Positions 10,820 to 20,238 are shown, numbered from the stretch's first letter. The stretch: 24,130 bases of DNA from Entophlyctis helioformis (GCA_025526915.1 JAHLKH010000286.1:1-24130); one strand, 5' to 3'. Program-made: numbers and translations. Notes: generated from the sequence alone by a model not told the origin.

Positions 10820-13195
10820 TCACATGCTGGGCTCAAAGAGCGACGTTTCGAGGACCTCGCCAGTGGCTGCCACGGTTGCAGAGGCGTTAAACTCTGTCTC
10901 GCCAAACCGGTACGCGATGCGGATCGTGCGCTCGGCGGCTTTGGGCGGCACAAACACGCGGAACGTGCACAGAGACACGATGCCCTTGACTTCGCTGTAC
11001 GAGTACGCCTGGCCGGCTTCGAGTCGCACGGGCGTGGCCACCAGGTCGATGGACACTTCCGACTTGGTGCTGGAGATGGGCGCCACGTCAGAGAAAAACT
11101 CTTCGTCTGCACCAACCAGCTGGTTCTCTGTATGTCGTTTGTGGATCGCATGTTAGCAGCAGAACGCGATGCGATGCGAGGCAGAGGTGTCGCGTGCTTG
11201 GATACCTCCGACAAGACACTTGAACACCTGAAGGTACTCTTGCCCATCATCGCCGCTGCATTTGACAGATACCGTTTTGGTGAGCCGTGCTGCTGCCCAT
11301 ATGCCCAGACCAGCAGAACTCTAAACCTACACGCGGATGTCGTTGCTGGAAACGTCCGAGTTTGGCTTTCGGACCTTGGAGATGTAGCCGTACGAGAAGC
11401 GGCAGCGACGCTGCTGGATCTGCGACGGGCCTAGACCGTACACGACGGCGCCGTACACTGCATGCATGGCGTCAGACTCGCGAATCCAACGACCGCTTCA
11501 CCATCCACTGCTCACCAATGGCGCCAGACGGGTTCGCAAGCGTCAGGATCTTGTTGAACTTGGAGTTGAACTCTTGCTTGACACGGTGGCATAGGTATGG
11601 CGACGACGAGAAGCCGCCCACAAGGACGAGATGCTCGCACTGCCCGCCAATGCGGCCGAGCTGCTCATTGATCAGATCCAGACACTGGCGCACCGGCTCT
11701 TCAAACAGCTGAAGCATGGTCTCGAATGGAATCGGCAGCTCGTCATCCTGACCGCTGTCCGAGTCTCGAGCCCACTGTTGCCTGACCGACTTTGGGACCA
11801 TGGCGACAAACGCAGACGGCAGCTGGATGGCCTCATCGACCATCTCCACCTGGCCTCTGCGCTTTGTGACGCGGAAGTTGCGCTTGACCTGCTCCCACTG
11901 CTGAAGCACTGTGGCCAACGCGACGATCAGCAAGCACGGTAGCGAGGTGAACAAAGGTTTTGCAAGCAAGTACCTTGCACAAGGAGATCAGGACGCTCGG
12001 CCTGGATCCTTTTGAGCGTGGCTGCGCCAACGATCTCGCTCATGTAGCCGACAAACTTTCTGTCGACAAAGGTGGAGCCGCAGAGACCGCCCGTGCCGCG
12101 CGACTGCTCAATCAGCCGCGGCTCAATGCCCGCACCGACATTCGTGCTGATCGAGTGGGTCGTCAGGTCCACTGTGCCGCCGCCTGTTCAAGCCAGTGGT
12201 GGCGGTGAGCAAGACGGTGCGCATACAGCAGCCACATCAGATGACGCACCAGCATCGAGAATCATGAACATTGCGTTGTTGTTGCCCGACAGCTCAGGCA
12301 TGGACTTTAGCGCGTACAGGGCAGCAGCCTCTGGCTCGAGAATGATGCGCAGCGACTGCTTGGTGGCTTCCGTGATGATGCCGGCGTACGTGGCGGCCTG
12401 GCGCACGTTGTTCTTGCCGCGCTCGTCCCAAATGGCAGGCACGGTGATGCACCTGCCGAGTGTCAAGAAGGCGTTAGACTGCAGGGCAAGGCGATGGTGA
12501 GAGACAGAGACAGAGGCAGAGAGAGCACACACCACAGGATCTCGCTGTCGTTCAGGACACCTCCGTCATTCTCCTGGCGCACCACATCACGGGCAAAGTT
12601 TGAGATGAAGGAAAGGTAGTCGATGGATGGTTGCATCCAGTGCATGTCGGCCGGCAGCCCATCGCGCGGCACCGACTCGTCGAACCAGAGCTTGAAGCGG
12701 GCAATCTCAATGATCTCGCCCGAGCGCAGCAGGGCTGGCTCGGTCTTTTTCCTCTTGTGTCTGCCGAGGGGAAGGCAAGCCAGTGCACGAGCGTCAGCCA
12801 CCACGAGCATCTTGCCAAACGTCCATCAGTCGCTGTCGATGGCGTCGGCAGGTGGATCGAGGGCAGCACGGTCGGAGTCCAAGGGCCATACCCCCAGTTG
12901 TGCGGCATGTAGCTGCCGTCCGCCTGGCGCCGGTACCGGATAGACGTCGGTGTCTTGCAAAAGGTCATGCCTGGCGGCTGGCTGTCCCACTCCTCGTTGC
13001 ACATGACAGCGGACGGATCGTCCATCGAGGCTGCAGTGCACGCCAGGCGTCAGCAGTGGCGCACGCGGCGGCAGGCCCTGGCGTTTGCTTACCCCAGGCG
13101 AAGCCACTGTAGGTCGAACCAAAGTCGATGGCGATGCAGTAGCGATAGCCGCCGGTCCTTGCACGACTCTTGCTGCTGTCCTTTGTCGAGACCAT
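10820..13195 (-). CDS. Hsp70-12-like actin-fold ATPase
   Basis: Nine exons on the minus strand: 13195-13093, 13030-12892, 12760-12533, 12452-12250, 12183-11974, 11908-11516, 11457-11331, 11255-11206, 11127-10820; all GT-AG with matching phases, 586 aa. Hsp70 nucleotide-binding signatures are present: phosphate-1 AIDFGSTYSGFAW near the N-terminus; CITVPAIWDERGK; connect motif ILEPEAAALYAL; phosphate-2 ILDAGGGTVDL, rebuilt exactly across an intron; adenosine loop HLVLVGGFSSSPYL. Length and the divergent C-terminal ~150 residues match the Hsp70-12 (HSPA12) group, expanded in many fungi, rather than canonical Hsp70: there is no EEVD tail or standard substrate-binding domain. All ATP-site motifs look intact. 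The partner or client is unknown. The start lies just inside a (CA)n tract on the coding strand, so that repeat forms most of the 5' UTR. Confidence 0.92.
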
Positions 13196-13197
13196 CG

Positions 13198-13199
<2 letters not shown>

Positions 13200-13253
<54 letters not shown>
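13200..13253. repeat. (TG)26 microsatellite in a divergent promoter
   Basis: Uninterrupted TG/CA dinucleotide run of about 53 nt, ending 5 nt upstream of the Hsp70-like start codon on the minus strand and ~90 nt upstream of the ankyrin gene start on the plus strand. Length is likely polymorphic. It could adopt Z-DNA and influence both promoters (inference). Confidence 0.97.
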
Positions 13254-13257
<4 letters not shown>

Positions 13258-13341
13258 TGAGGGAAAGGCGGCGTGGCAGTGACGCCGTTCGAGTAAAATT
13301 TGCTCACCGCGTCCATCTTGCCCAACAGCACCACAACCGCA

Positions 13342-14257
13342 ATGTCTGCCAACAGCAGCACGGACAGCAGCAAGGACAGCGAGCCGCACCTGTCTGGCAG
13401 CAGTCTCTGGACCAGCGTGCCTGCAGATGTCCAGCCCACGACTCTCACGGCGTCAGCCTCCCTTGCTCTGTTTGCCAATGGCATGCTCGACAGCGACAGC
13501 CGCCTGCTCGACGACGTTGTCCGTGTGCTGTGGCGAGACGCCATCACACTCGACTGGCAGGGCGACCTGCAGCTGCTGCCAGACGCATGGCTTGGTTCTG
13601 ACAGCCACGGCGACTTGCTGCTCGTCAAGACACGCTCCATGTACCACCGTCTGCGAGCACGGTTGCCAGAGCAGGACAGCGACCAGCACGAGTTCCTTGA
13701 GAGCATCAACCGCTACTTGACCGGCGTGTTCAACACGCTGCCCATGGACGACTGCCTCCTCCATACTGTCCATGTGCAATGGCTGGTGGGATCTGCTCGA
13801 CTGTCAGCATGCGATTGCTCTTGGCTGGATGGCTATTGCTCATGGCTACACCGGCCTGCTGTGCCACCTTGTCAAGGAGCACGGCGTCGACCTTGAGCAG
13901 TACGACACTGTTGATGGCTATGCGGCAATGGACAAGGCGGCTTGCAACGGCCATCTTGCCATTGTCCAGATGCTGCACGAGGCAGGAAGCGCTGCCTGCA
14001 CCACACGCGCCATGGACCATGCTGCTGCCTGTGGCCATCTGGATGTGATCGTGTGGCTGCATGAGCACTGGACGGAAGGCTGCACTTGGCAGGCGATGGC
14101 GAATGCTGCCAAGCATGGCCATCTCGCGGCCGTTGAGTTCCTGCATCTCAACCGGCATGAAGGCGATGCTGTCAGAGCGGCTTGGTGGGCGAGGAAGAAG
14201 GGCCACGGCCACATTGCCAGCTGGCTGCATGAGCATCCTCGCCATGGGCAGATCTGA
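13342..14257 (+). CDS. Ankyrin-repeat-like protein
   Basis: Starts at ATG 13342 (context CGCAATG). The frame changes between ~13726 and 13808; an 82-nt intron 13726-13807 (gtgttc...ctgtcag) joins the two frames at phase 0 and gives 277 aa, though a 1-nt frameshift in a decaying gene is possible. Residues ~50-125 form a soluble helical N-terminus; from ~129 onward come degenerate ankyrin repeats of about 27-33 residues, each with a (G)HL..V..LHE core: HGYTGLLCHLVKEHG, NGHLAIVQMLHEAG, CGHLDVIVWLHEH, HGHLAAVEFLHLN, HGHIASWLHEH. Such repeats mediate protein binding and are abundant in amoebae, oomycetes and some early-diverging fungi. No enzymatic domain is visible. It shares a TG-rich divergent promoter with the Hsp70-like gene. 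The binding partner is unknown. Confidence 0.72.
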
Positions 14258-14582
14258 CGCAGGCGGCTGACAATACACTTGCAGTGCCGATCTGCCTGCC
14301 CACTTGCCAGCCAGAAGTGCAGCTGGCAGTGGCTGTCCACCAGTGCTCACGGCAGACAGCCACACAGCCCCGTCAGCAACACGGGACCATCCGACTTGTG
14401 ATGCGGCATGTGTTGCCGATGACCACTGGCTTGGACACGGCGGACTGAGTTGCCTTTGAAGACAACAACCAAACGCCTGGTGAGCGGGCGAGCTGTGTGG
14501 CGTCTGGCGTCTGCAGGTTGCTGACGGTGGACTGGAGCAAGCCTTCACCAAGAGACCGAACCAAGGACAACCAAGGACAACT
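14258..14582. other. Intergenic region, no gene seen
   Basis: 325 nt between the ankyrin-like gene and the next start. Minus-strand frames are open but their products are unremarkable. The only structure is a tandem 10-mer ACCAAGGACA at 14560-14579, directly before the ATG at 14583, a likely 5' UTR feature. Confidence 0.5.
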
Positions 14583-15597
14583 ATGACCAAGAAACGCAAC
14601 AACAAGCCAGTCAGACCGCCGCCGTCAGCGTCGTCTCGTCCCAGCTCTGCTCCAAGTGTGGCCGCCAGCAGCAGCAACGGTAAGCTGAGCAAGTGGTACG
14701 ACCGCCTCGCCCAAAGCAGCTATGCTGACATGGGTCCACCAGCAGCTCCTGCCAAGAGTGCCTCGCCCTCTGTCTCGGCCGTTGAGGATGACGAGCAGCA
14801 ACCCGGTCCTCCAAACGCTGCTGGAGTTGTAGGCAAAGCCAACAAGGTAGCGCTGCCTATCTATGACTGCTGCTGCTGCTGCTTCCGCCGCTGCTGTCGC
14901 TGCTGTTGACTGACACACACCGTTCCACTCTTAGCTCATGGCAATGCTCATGAACGAGACGCAGCGTCTCGAGTCGATGGATCTCTCCAAGCCTGACGAT
15001 CTGGCCAGCACCATCAACAGCCTCGGCCAGGATGTATCAGACTTTAACACGGCCACCGTCTCCAACATTGCCACGCTGTCGTCGTCCGTCGTCGAGTTTG
15101 TCGGCATGATCCGCAAGGCTCCCAAGAAGACCGATGGCAGCAGCGTCAAGGCCGTGACACGCTTCCTCACCACCAACGGTCTCAAAGTCGCCTCGACCGT
15201 CATCTCTGCTGCCAAGGCTGCATCGCAGTTTGTGCCGATCCCAGGCATTGCCGTCGCCATTGGCATCATTGACAACATCCTCGCCAACGTCAAGGACGGC
15301 ATGGACAGCATTGGCGGTCTGAAGAGCTTCCTGGCCGACCTCAAGGAGCTCAAGATGATCCTTGCACCGATGGCCAACCAGTGGTTCTCTGCCGATGTGC
15401 GCGGCAAGTGTGCCGAGCTGGTGGATCTACTCAAGGAGGTTCAGATATCCATCGAGGCTGGCACTAGCACGATGGGCAGCTGGTTCATGCTTGTCATTGG
15501 ATCCAAGAAGGCCGAGGTCGAAGCCCAGATGGCTGGATACAGGGGCAGTGAGTATGCACGCGAGGAAGGGCGGGCAGACGACTTCATTGAGACATAG
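14583..15597 (+). CDS. MLKL-NTD/HeLo-like helical protein with LTR-derived C-terminus
   Basis: Two exons, 14583-14846 and 14935-15597, joined by an 88-nt GT-AG intron; 308 aa. The first ~88 residues are a basic, Ser/Pro-rich disordered leader. Residues ~95-275 look all-helical, with a hydrophobic core QFVPIPGIAVAIGIIDNIL followed by an amphipathic heptad-like region to ~250. That 'VP(I/V)PG...' start followed by long helices recalls the N-terminal adaptor/four-helix domain of fungal NLR-like and MLKL-like proteins, which in some cases acts on membranes. No NACHT, kinase or TPR part follows. The last 20 codons (15535-15594) and the stop lie in the retroelement LTR, so the native C-terminus was probably longer or different. 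Function is a tentative analogy; the gene may be a disrupted relic or a stand-alone executor. Confidence 0.6.
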
Positions 15598-15757
15598 GCA
15601 CGGACCTGGTTGCAGGGGCAGTGAGTATGCACGCGAGGAAGGGCGGGCAGACGACTGCAAGAACGGGGGCAACCAGAGCGGGGGACGCGGCCGGGCGATG
15701 TCTGTCCGGTCACGTGGGTCACGTGGATCACGTGACCGCGACCGAGCATCCGTTACA
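15534..15757 (-). repeat. 3' LTR of chromovirus fragment 1
   Basis: Starts TGTAACGGATGC directly after the polypurine tract and ends ...CCA, giving TG...CA termini and about 224 bp. It contains three CACGTG motifs and an internal direct repeat: 15540-15583 and 15613-15656 are identical (44 bp, offset 73). The same layout is found in the LTR of fragment 2. The outer boundary is inferred by comparing the two. Confidence 0.7.
15711..15734. promoter_or_regulatory. Triple CACGTG (E-box) cluster in LTR 1
   Basis: CACGTG at 15711-15716, 15720-15725 and 15729-15734, spaced exactly 9 nt. This is the core site of bHLH regulators such as Cbf1, Pho4 and USF. LTR 2 has a single copy at the corresponding place, so it probably belongs to the element's U3 promoter. 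Confidence 0.6.
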
Positions 15758-15810
15758 CTCCCCCCAGCGTAGACAGCCACTTATAGGAAAGAAGAGTGGA
15801 TGAACAGCGA

Positions 15811-18246
15811 CTAAGAGGATGCAGGGGCGTTGCACACACGAGAGGCAGAAGTGCGGGCAACGATGGACGCGTAGGACACAGGACGGGGAACTGTGCGCTC
15901 AGAGCGGCGAGGTGGGGCGGGATGGCTGAGAGGGGGAAGAGAAGAGAGAGAGAAGGAAGGAGGAGAAGAGGGAGGAGGGAGAGGAGGGAAAGATGGAGAG
16001 AGAGAGGGAGATGCGGGTGCAGCAGGTGCGATCGGCTCGTCAGCCGGAGCAGGTGCCGCGGGCGTGGCCGCGTATGGAGCAGAGGCCACTGGTGCAGGAG
16101 CAGGCGCAGTGCGCTTGCAGCGAGAGGGCTTGGATGCCTTGGGCTGCGTGGGGCCGGGAGCCGCGGTGGGAGCAGGAGCAGCCGGTGCAGGAGCAGCCGG
16201 AGCAGGAGCAGCCGGAGCAGGAGCCGCGCGCGGGGGCTGAGCTGGTTTGGACGCCTTGCCTTTAGGCGCCCTGGACGGCCGAGCGTGGAACGCCTTGACG
16301 AGGTCCTGGGCCTTGCGCATGTCGGCGGCTGGGACCCATGTGTTGTCGTCGGCTGGATAACCGACCCACTTGACCAGATACTCGATCTTGCCGCGATAGG
16401 TGCGCAAGTCAACAATCCGCTCAACCTCGTAGTTGTCCGACGTGCCGTCGTCGGCGTGGTACTCGGGGTCAGGCCGGGAGGGCACATCCTTGCGGCCAGT
16501 GGGCGCCGACAGAGGGTCGACATATGGGCAGATCCGGTCGGCATGGAACACGTTGTGGACGCAGTGCAGCGAGGCAGGCAGCGCAAGCGTGTAGTTGAGG
16601 CCAGATTCACCAGAGTCCAGGCTGGTGATGGCAAAGGGGCCGAGCCACTTGGCGGCCGTGAGCGGCGGGCGGTGCGAGTCCGCCGGCCAGGAGATGCCCT
16701 CAGCGTTGAGGAGCACCATGTCGCCGACCTTGTACGCAGGGTGACGGCGGCGACGCTTGTTTGCCTGGACAGCCATGGCTGCCTGAGCTTTGCGCCGATT
16801 CAAAATGGCCGAGTCGCGAGCAGCAGCCATGTCCAGCAGCAGGTCGCGGGCCGCGGCAGATGGTGCCAGGGCTGGCTCGGACGGGAAGGACCGCGGGTGG
16901 CGGCCAAACGCCAGGAAGAAGGGTGCAAAGCCAGACGACGCAGACGGCGCGCAGTTGAGGCCAAAGCAGGTGGGACCGAGCAGCAGCGGCCAGTCAGAGC
17001 CGTGGTAATCGGCCGCCTTGGCGAGCGCATCCTTGATGGTGCGGATGCTGCGTTCGGCCAAGCCGTCAGTCTGCTGGTGGCGAGCCGTGCTGAGGTTCTG
17101 CTTGATCCGGGCAGCGGTGCAGAGGCTCGACCAGAAGGCCGACAGCCAGCGGGCGTCGCGGTCCGAGACGATGTCGACGGGGAAGCCCTTGCCCGAGCAG
17201 ACCCAGCGAGTCAGGAAGAGCTCGGCCAGCTCCTGGGCCGACGACGAGCGGCGGCACGGGAACGCGTCGCAGAGGCCGGACAGGCGATCGACCACAACCA
17301 GAGCAGCATCAAACGCATCGTCTTGTCCGCCCGCAGGCAGGAACATGACGTCCATGGCGACGCTCGAGAAGCAGTCGTCCGGGATCGCGAGTGGATGCAG
17401 CAGGCCGTCGGGCCGGTGGTTGGGCGTGCGGTGGCGCTGGCACACGTCGCATGAGGCGACATAGGCGGCAATGTCCTCGGACATTCTGGGCCAGAAGTAC
17501 CGGTTCGACAAGCGGCTGGTGGTCCGCTGACGTCCCTGGTGCGCACCAAAGGGAGAGTCGTGGTAGTGGGCGAGCAGATCTGCGCGCAGAGACTGCGGCA
17601 CATACAAGCGGTTGCCTTTGTACCACCACGCACCCTCCAAGCACTCCATGTGCGCAACGACCTTGCGGTCGGCCGGCGTGGCTGACGACGGGTCAGCCTT
17701 CCAGCCAGGCAGTCTGGAGGCGAATGGGTCGGCCGGCAACGCCGCACGCAAGTCTTTCGCCCAGTCAGAGTCAGTGCGCAGATTGGCAGCACGGATTGGG
17801 ACAGGCGAGCGACAGTTTGTGCAGAGAGGGGCCTTTGAGGGATCGCGGGACAGCAGATCGGCCAGCGCGTTGAGCTCGCCAGGCACGTACTCGATGGATG
17901 TATCAAACTCCTGCAGAGACAGGACCCATCGAGCCTGCCGATCCGACAGGTGGGGCTGCGTGGCCAACCAGACCAGCGCCTTGTGGTCAGTGTGCGTGAC
18001 AGAGCGCACACTGGACAGCAGATGACGGAAACGCGAGAAGAACTCCACGATGGCGAGCAACTCGCGTTCATGGGTTGGATAGTTCATCTCGGCTGGGCTA
18101 AGCTTACGTGACCAGCAGGCCACCAGCTTCTCGCCATCTGGGTGGATCTGCGACAGGTAGCCGGCAATGACGTAGTTGCTGGCATCAGTGTAGACATGCG
18201 TTTCCAGAGCCGGGTCAAAGAACCGCAGCTCAGTAGCCTTCTGTAA
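15811..18246 (-). pseudogene. Truncated chromovirus polyprotein: RNase H, integrase, chromodomain
   Basis: Continuous 811-codon frame without an internal stop, lacking its N-terminal half. Order: end of RT (LQKATELRFFDP); RNase H with VYTDASNYVIAGYLS, ERELLAIVEFF, THTDHKALVWLA and NALADLLSR (acidic residues present); integrase zinc finger (H..H in HYHDSPFGAH, then CDVC); catalytic core with AMD, SDRD and the E of LAERSIRT; then YEVERIVDL...EYLVKWVGYPADDNTWVPAADM, a chromodomain that would steer integration to heterochromatin; then a Pro/Ala-repeat tail. Catalytic residues survive but there is no RT fingers/palm, protease or gag, so it cannot move by itself. It could still make a chromodomain-integrase fragment if transcribed from outside. 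Confidence 0.93.
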
Positions 18247-18274
18247 CTGTCCTCGTCGAGAGCGGCTGGCCGTC

Positions 18275-18486
18275 TGGTGGCAGAGGGGCAGTGAGTATAC
18301 AGGCTTACGGCTGGATACAACTTCATTGAGACTCAGGCACAGACCTGGTGGCAGAGGGGCAGTGAGTATACAGGCTTACGGCTGGATACAACTACAACAA
18401 CAGGGCCAAGCCAAGTCCGGGCGAGGCGCGTCCAGATCAATGCCAGCAGGTCACGTGACCACGGGACTGCGGCGGCATCCGTTACA
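18275..18486 (-). repeat. 3' LTR of chromovirus fragment 2
   Basis: About 212 bp, starting TGTAACGGATGC after the polypurine tract and ending ...CCACCA next to fragment 1. It carries the palindrome GGTCACGTGACC at 18449-18460 and an internal direct repeat of 49 bp (18274-18322 and 18345-18393, offset 71). Sequence between the shared ends has diverged clearly from LTR 1, much more than the coding part has. Confidence 0.7.
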
Positions 18487-18539
18487 CTCCCCCCAGCGTA
18501 GACAGCCACTTATAAGAACGAAGAGTGGATGAACAGCGA

Positions 18540-19733
18540 CTAAGAGGATGCATGGGCGTTGCACACACGAGAGGAAGAAGTGCGGGCAACGATGGACGCA
18601 TAGGACACAGGACGGGGAACCGTGCGCTCAGAGCGACGAGGTGGGGCGGGATGGTTGAGAGGGGGAAGAGAAGAGAGAGAGAAGGAAGGAGGAGAAGAGG
18701 GAGGAGGGAGAGGAGGGAAAGATGGAGAGAGAGAGGGAGATGCGGGTGCAGCAGGTGCGATCGGCTCGTCAGCCGGAGCAGGTGCCGCGGGCGTGGCTGC
18801 TGCTGGAGCAGGGGCCACTGGTGCAGGAGCAGGCGCAGTGCGCTTGCGGCGAGAGGGCTTGGATGCCTTGGGCTGCGTGGGAGCAGGCGCCGCGGCGGGG
18901 GCAGGGGCAGCCGGTGCAGGAGCCGCGTGCGTGGGCTGAGCCGGTTTGGACGCCTTGCCCTTAGGCGCCTTGGTCGGCCGAGCATGGAACGCCTTGACGA
19001 GGTCCTGGGCCTTGCGCATGTCGGCGGCTGGGACCCATGTGTTGTCGTCGGCTGGATAACCGACCCACTTGACCAGATACTCGATCTTGCCGCGATAGGT
19101 GCGCAAGTCAACGATCCGCTCAACCTCGTAGTTGTCCGACGTGCCGTCGTCGGCGTGGTACTCGGGGTCAGGCCGGGAGGGCACATCCTTGCGGCCAGTG
19201 GGCGCCGACAGAGGGTCGACATATGGGCAGATCCGGTCGGCATGGAACACGTTGTGGACGCGGTGCAGCGAGGCAGGCAGCGCGAGCGTGTAGTTGAGGC
19301 CAGATTCACCAGAGTCCAGGCTGGTGATGGCAAAGGGGCCGAGCCACTTGGCGGCCGTGAGCGGCGGGCGGTGCGAGTCCGCCGGCCAGGAGATGCCCTC
19401 AGCGTTGAGGAGCACCATGTCGCCGACCTTGTACGCAGGGTGACGGCGGCGACGCTTGTTTGCCTGAACGGCCATGGCTGCCTGAGCTTTGCGCCGATTC
19501 AAAATGGCCGAGTCGCGAGCAGCAGCCATGTCCAGCAGCAGGTCGCGGGCCGCGGCAGATGGTGCCAGGGCTGGCTCGGACGGGAAGGACCGCGGGTGGC
19601 GGCCAAACGCCAGGAAGAAGGGTGCAAAGCCAGACGACGCAGACGGCGCGCAGTTGAGGCCAAAGCAGGTGGGACCGAGCAGCAGCGGCCAGTCAGAGCC
19701 GTGGTAATCGGCCGCCTTGGCGAGCGCATCCTG
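18540..19733 (-). pseudogene. Truncated chromovirus polyprotein: integrase C-terminal part and chromodomain
   Basis: Open 397-codon remnant in frame with no internal stop. It begins in the last helices of the integrase core (DALAKAADYHGSDWPLLLG) after the catalytic glutamate, so the catalytic site is gone. The chromodomain (YEVERIVDL, EYLVKWVGYPADDNTWVP) is identical to that of fragment 1. The Pro/Ala tail is ten residues shorter. It ends at the same relative stop codon. Confidence 0.9.
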
Positions 19734-19735
19734 GA

Positions 19736-19772
19736 TATAGTTGTTGTGTGGATTGGGGGGGGCACTCTGTTT
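19736..19772. other. Junction sequence at the break of fragment 2
   Basis: GT-rich stretch including a run of eight G (19755-19762) immediately beyond the truncated retroelement. It matches nothing else in the window and does not resemble TTAGGG repeats. Confidence 0.5.
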
Positions 19773-19850
19773 GGATGTGCTGGATGTGCTGGATGTGCTG
19801 GATGTGCTGGCGGATGTGCTGGATGTGCTGGTGGATGTGCTGGATGTGCT
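19773..19850 (+). repeat. 9-bp minisatellite GGATGTGCT, 8 copies
   Basis: Eight perfect copies of GGATGTGCT, in blocks of 4, 2 and 2, separated by 3-nt spacers GGC (19809-19811) and GGT (19830-19832). A looser TGTGCTG run continues at ~19919-19955. It starts 37 nt beyond the broken end of fragment 2. Confidence 0.95.
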
Positions 19851-19859
19851 GGAGAGTTT

Positions 19860-20108
19860 GATAACGATTTTATGTATTTTTCAATTCAGTCAAGGTTGAA
19901 TTGTGCTGGTACTTTGCTATTGCTGTGCTGTGTTGTGCTGTGCTGGCTGTGCTGGATACATAGAGTACTCTGCTATACATACCCAGTGTTGATCCATTAG
20001 TCATAGTACTATAGTTGGCTTGTGGCTTAGTCATCATCACTTGATTTTCATGGTGCACAGTTTGGAATCTTGAAATGGTGGGTATGTGCTGTTGCTATTG
20101 GCAAGTAT
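19860..20108. other. AT-richer unique DNA, no gene seen
   Basis: Marked drop in GC compared with everything to the left. Only very short ORFs; contains TGTGCTG-like low complexity and no recognisable domain, RNA or LTR. It marks the passage from the gene/retroelement zone to the subtelomeric repeats. Confidence 0.6.
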
Positions 20109-20238
20109 GCTGTGGCTGCATGGCTACAGCCACACGACAATGTACTAGCAGTATTAGTCATATAATAGACGCCACAGTCGCCTGCTCAGCCACAGCTGTG
20201 CCACATGCACCGCCATCAACGAAATCAAGTTGCAGGCT
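20109..20238. repeat. 130-bp direct repeat, copy 1
   Basis: About 95% identical to 20280-20409 (offset 171). Begins with a perfect hairpin GTGGCTG...CAGCCAC (8-nt loop, 20112-20133) and ends TTGCAGGCT. The 41-nt spacer between the copies is GGT/GGCT-rich. Confidence 0.93.

Larger units (their letters stand above)
15534..18274 (-). mobile_element. Ty3/gypsy chromovirus fragment 1 (5'-truncated)
   Basis: A minus-strand element keeping RNase H, integrase, chromodomain, polypurine tract (15758-15765, reading GGGGGGAG) and one LTR (15534-15757), but lacking gag, protease, most of RT and the 5' LTR. The internal sequence stops at or near 18246-18274, directly against the LTR of fragment 2. No second LTR or clear target-site duplication is visible. 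The coding frame is still open, so truncation appears not to be very old. Confidence 0.93.
18275..19735 (-). mobile_element. Ty3/gypsy chromovirus fragment 2 (5'-truncated)
   Basis: A second, shorter minus-strand copy in the same orientation. It keeps the integrase C-terminal half, chromodomain, polypurine tract (18487-18494) and LTR, and is broken at ~19733 where the sequence leaves homology with fragment 1 (about 17033) for unrelated GT-rich DNA. Nucleotide identity to fragment 1 is very high over ~1.2 kb; the main difference is a 30-nt deletion in the Pro/Ala-repeat coding region. Confidence 0.92.

Noticed and set aside
15796..17454. 552-aa plus-strand ORF, and the similar one at 18525-20000
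   Set aside because: Arg/Gly-rich mirror image of the chromovirus polyprotein; the real coding strand has RNase H, integrase and chromodomain motifs.
15534..19735. Interstitial telomere repeats at the retroelement junctions
   Set aside because: I looked for TTAGGG/CCCTAA runs at 15534, 18275 and 19735 and saw none; this weakens, but does not exclude, the terminal-addition idea.
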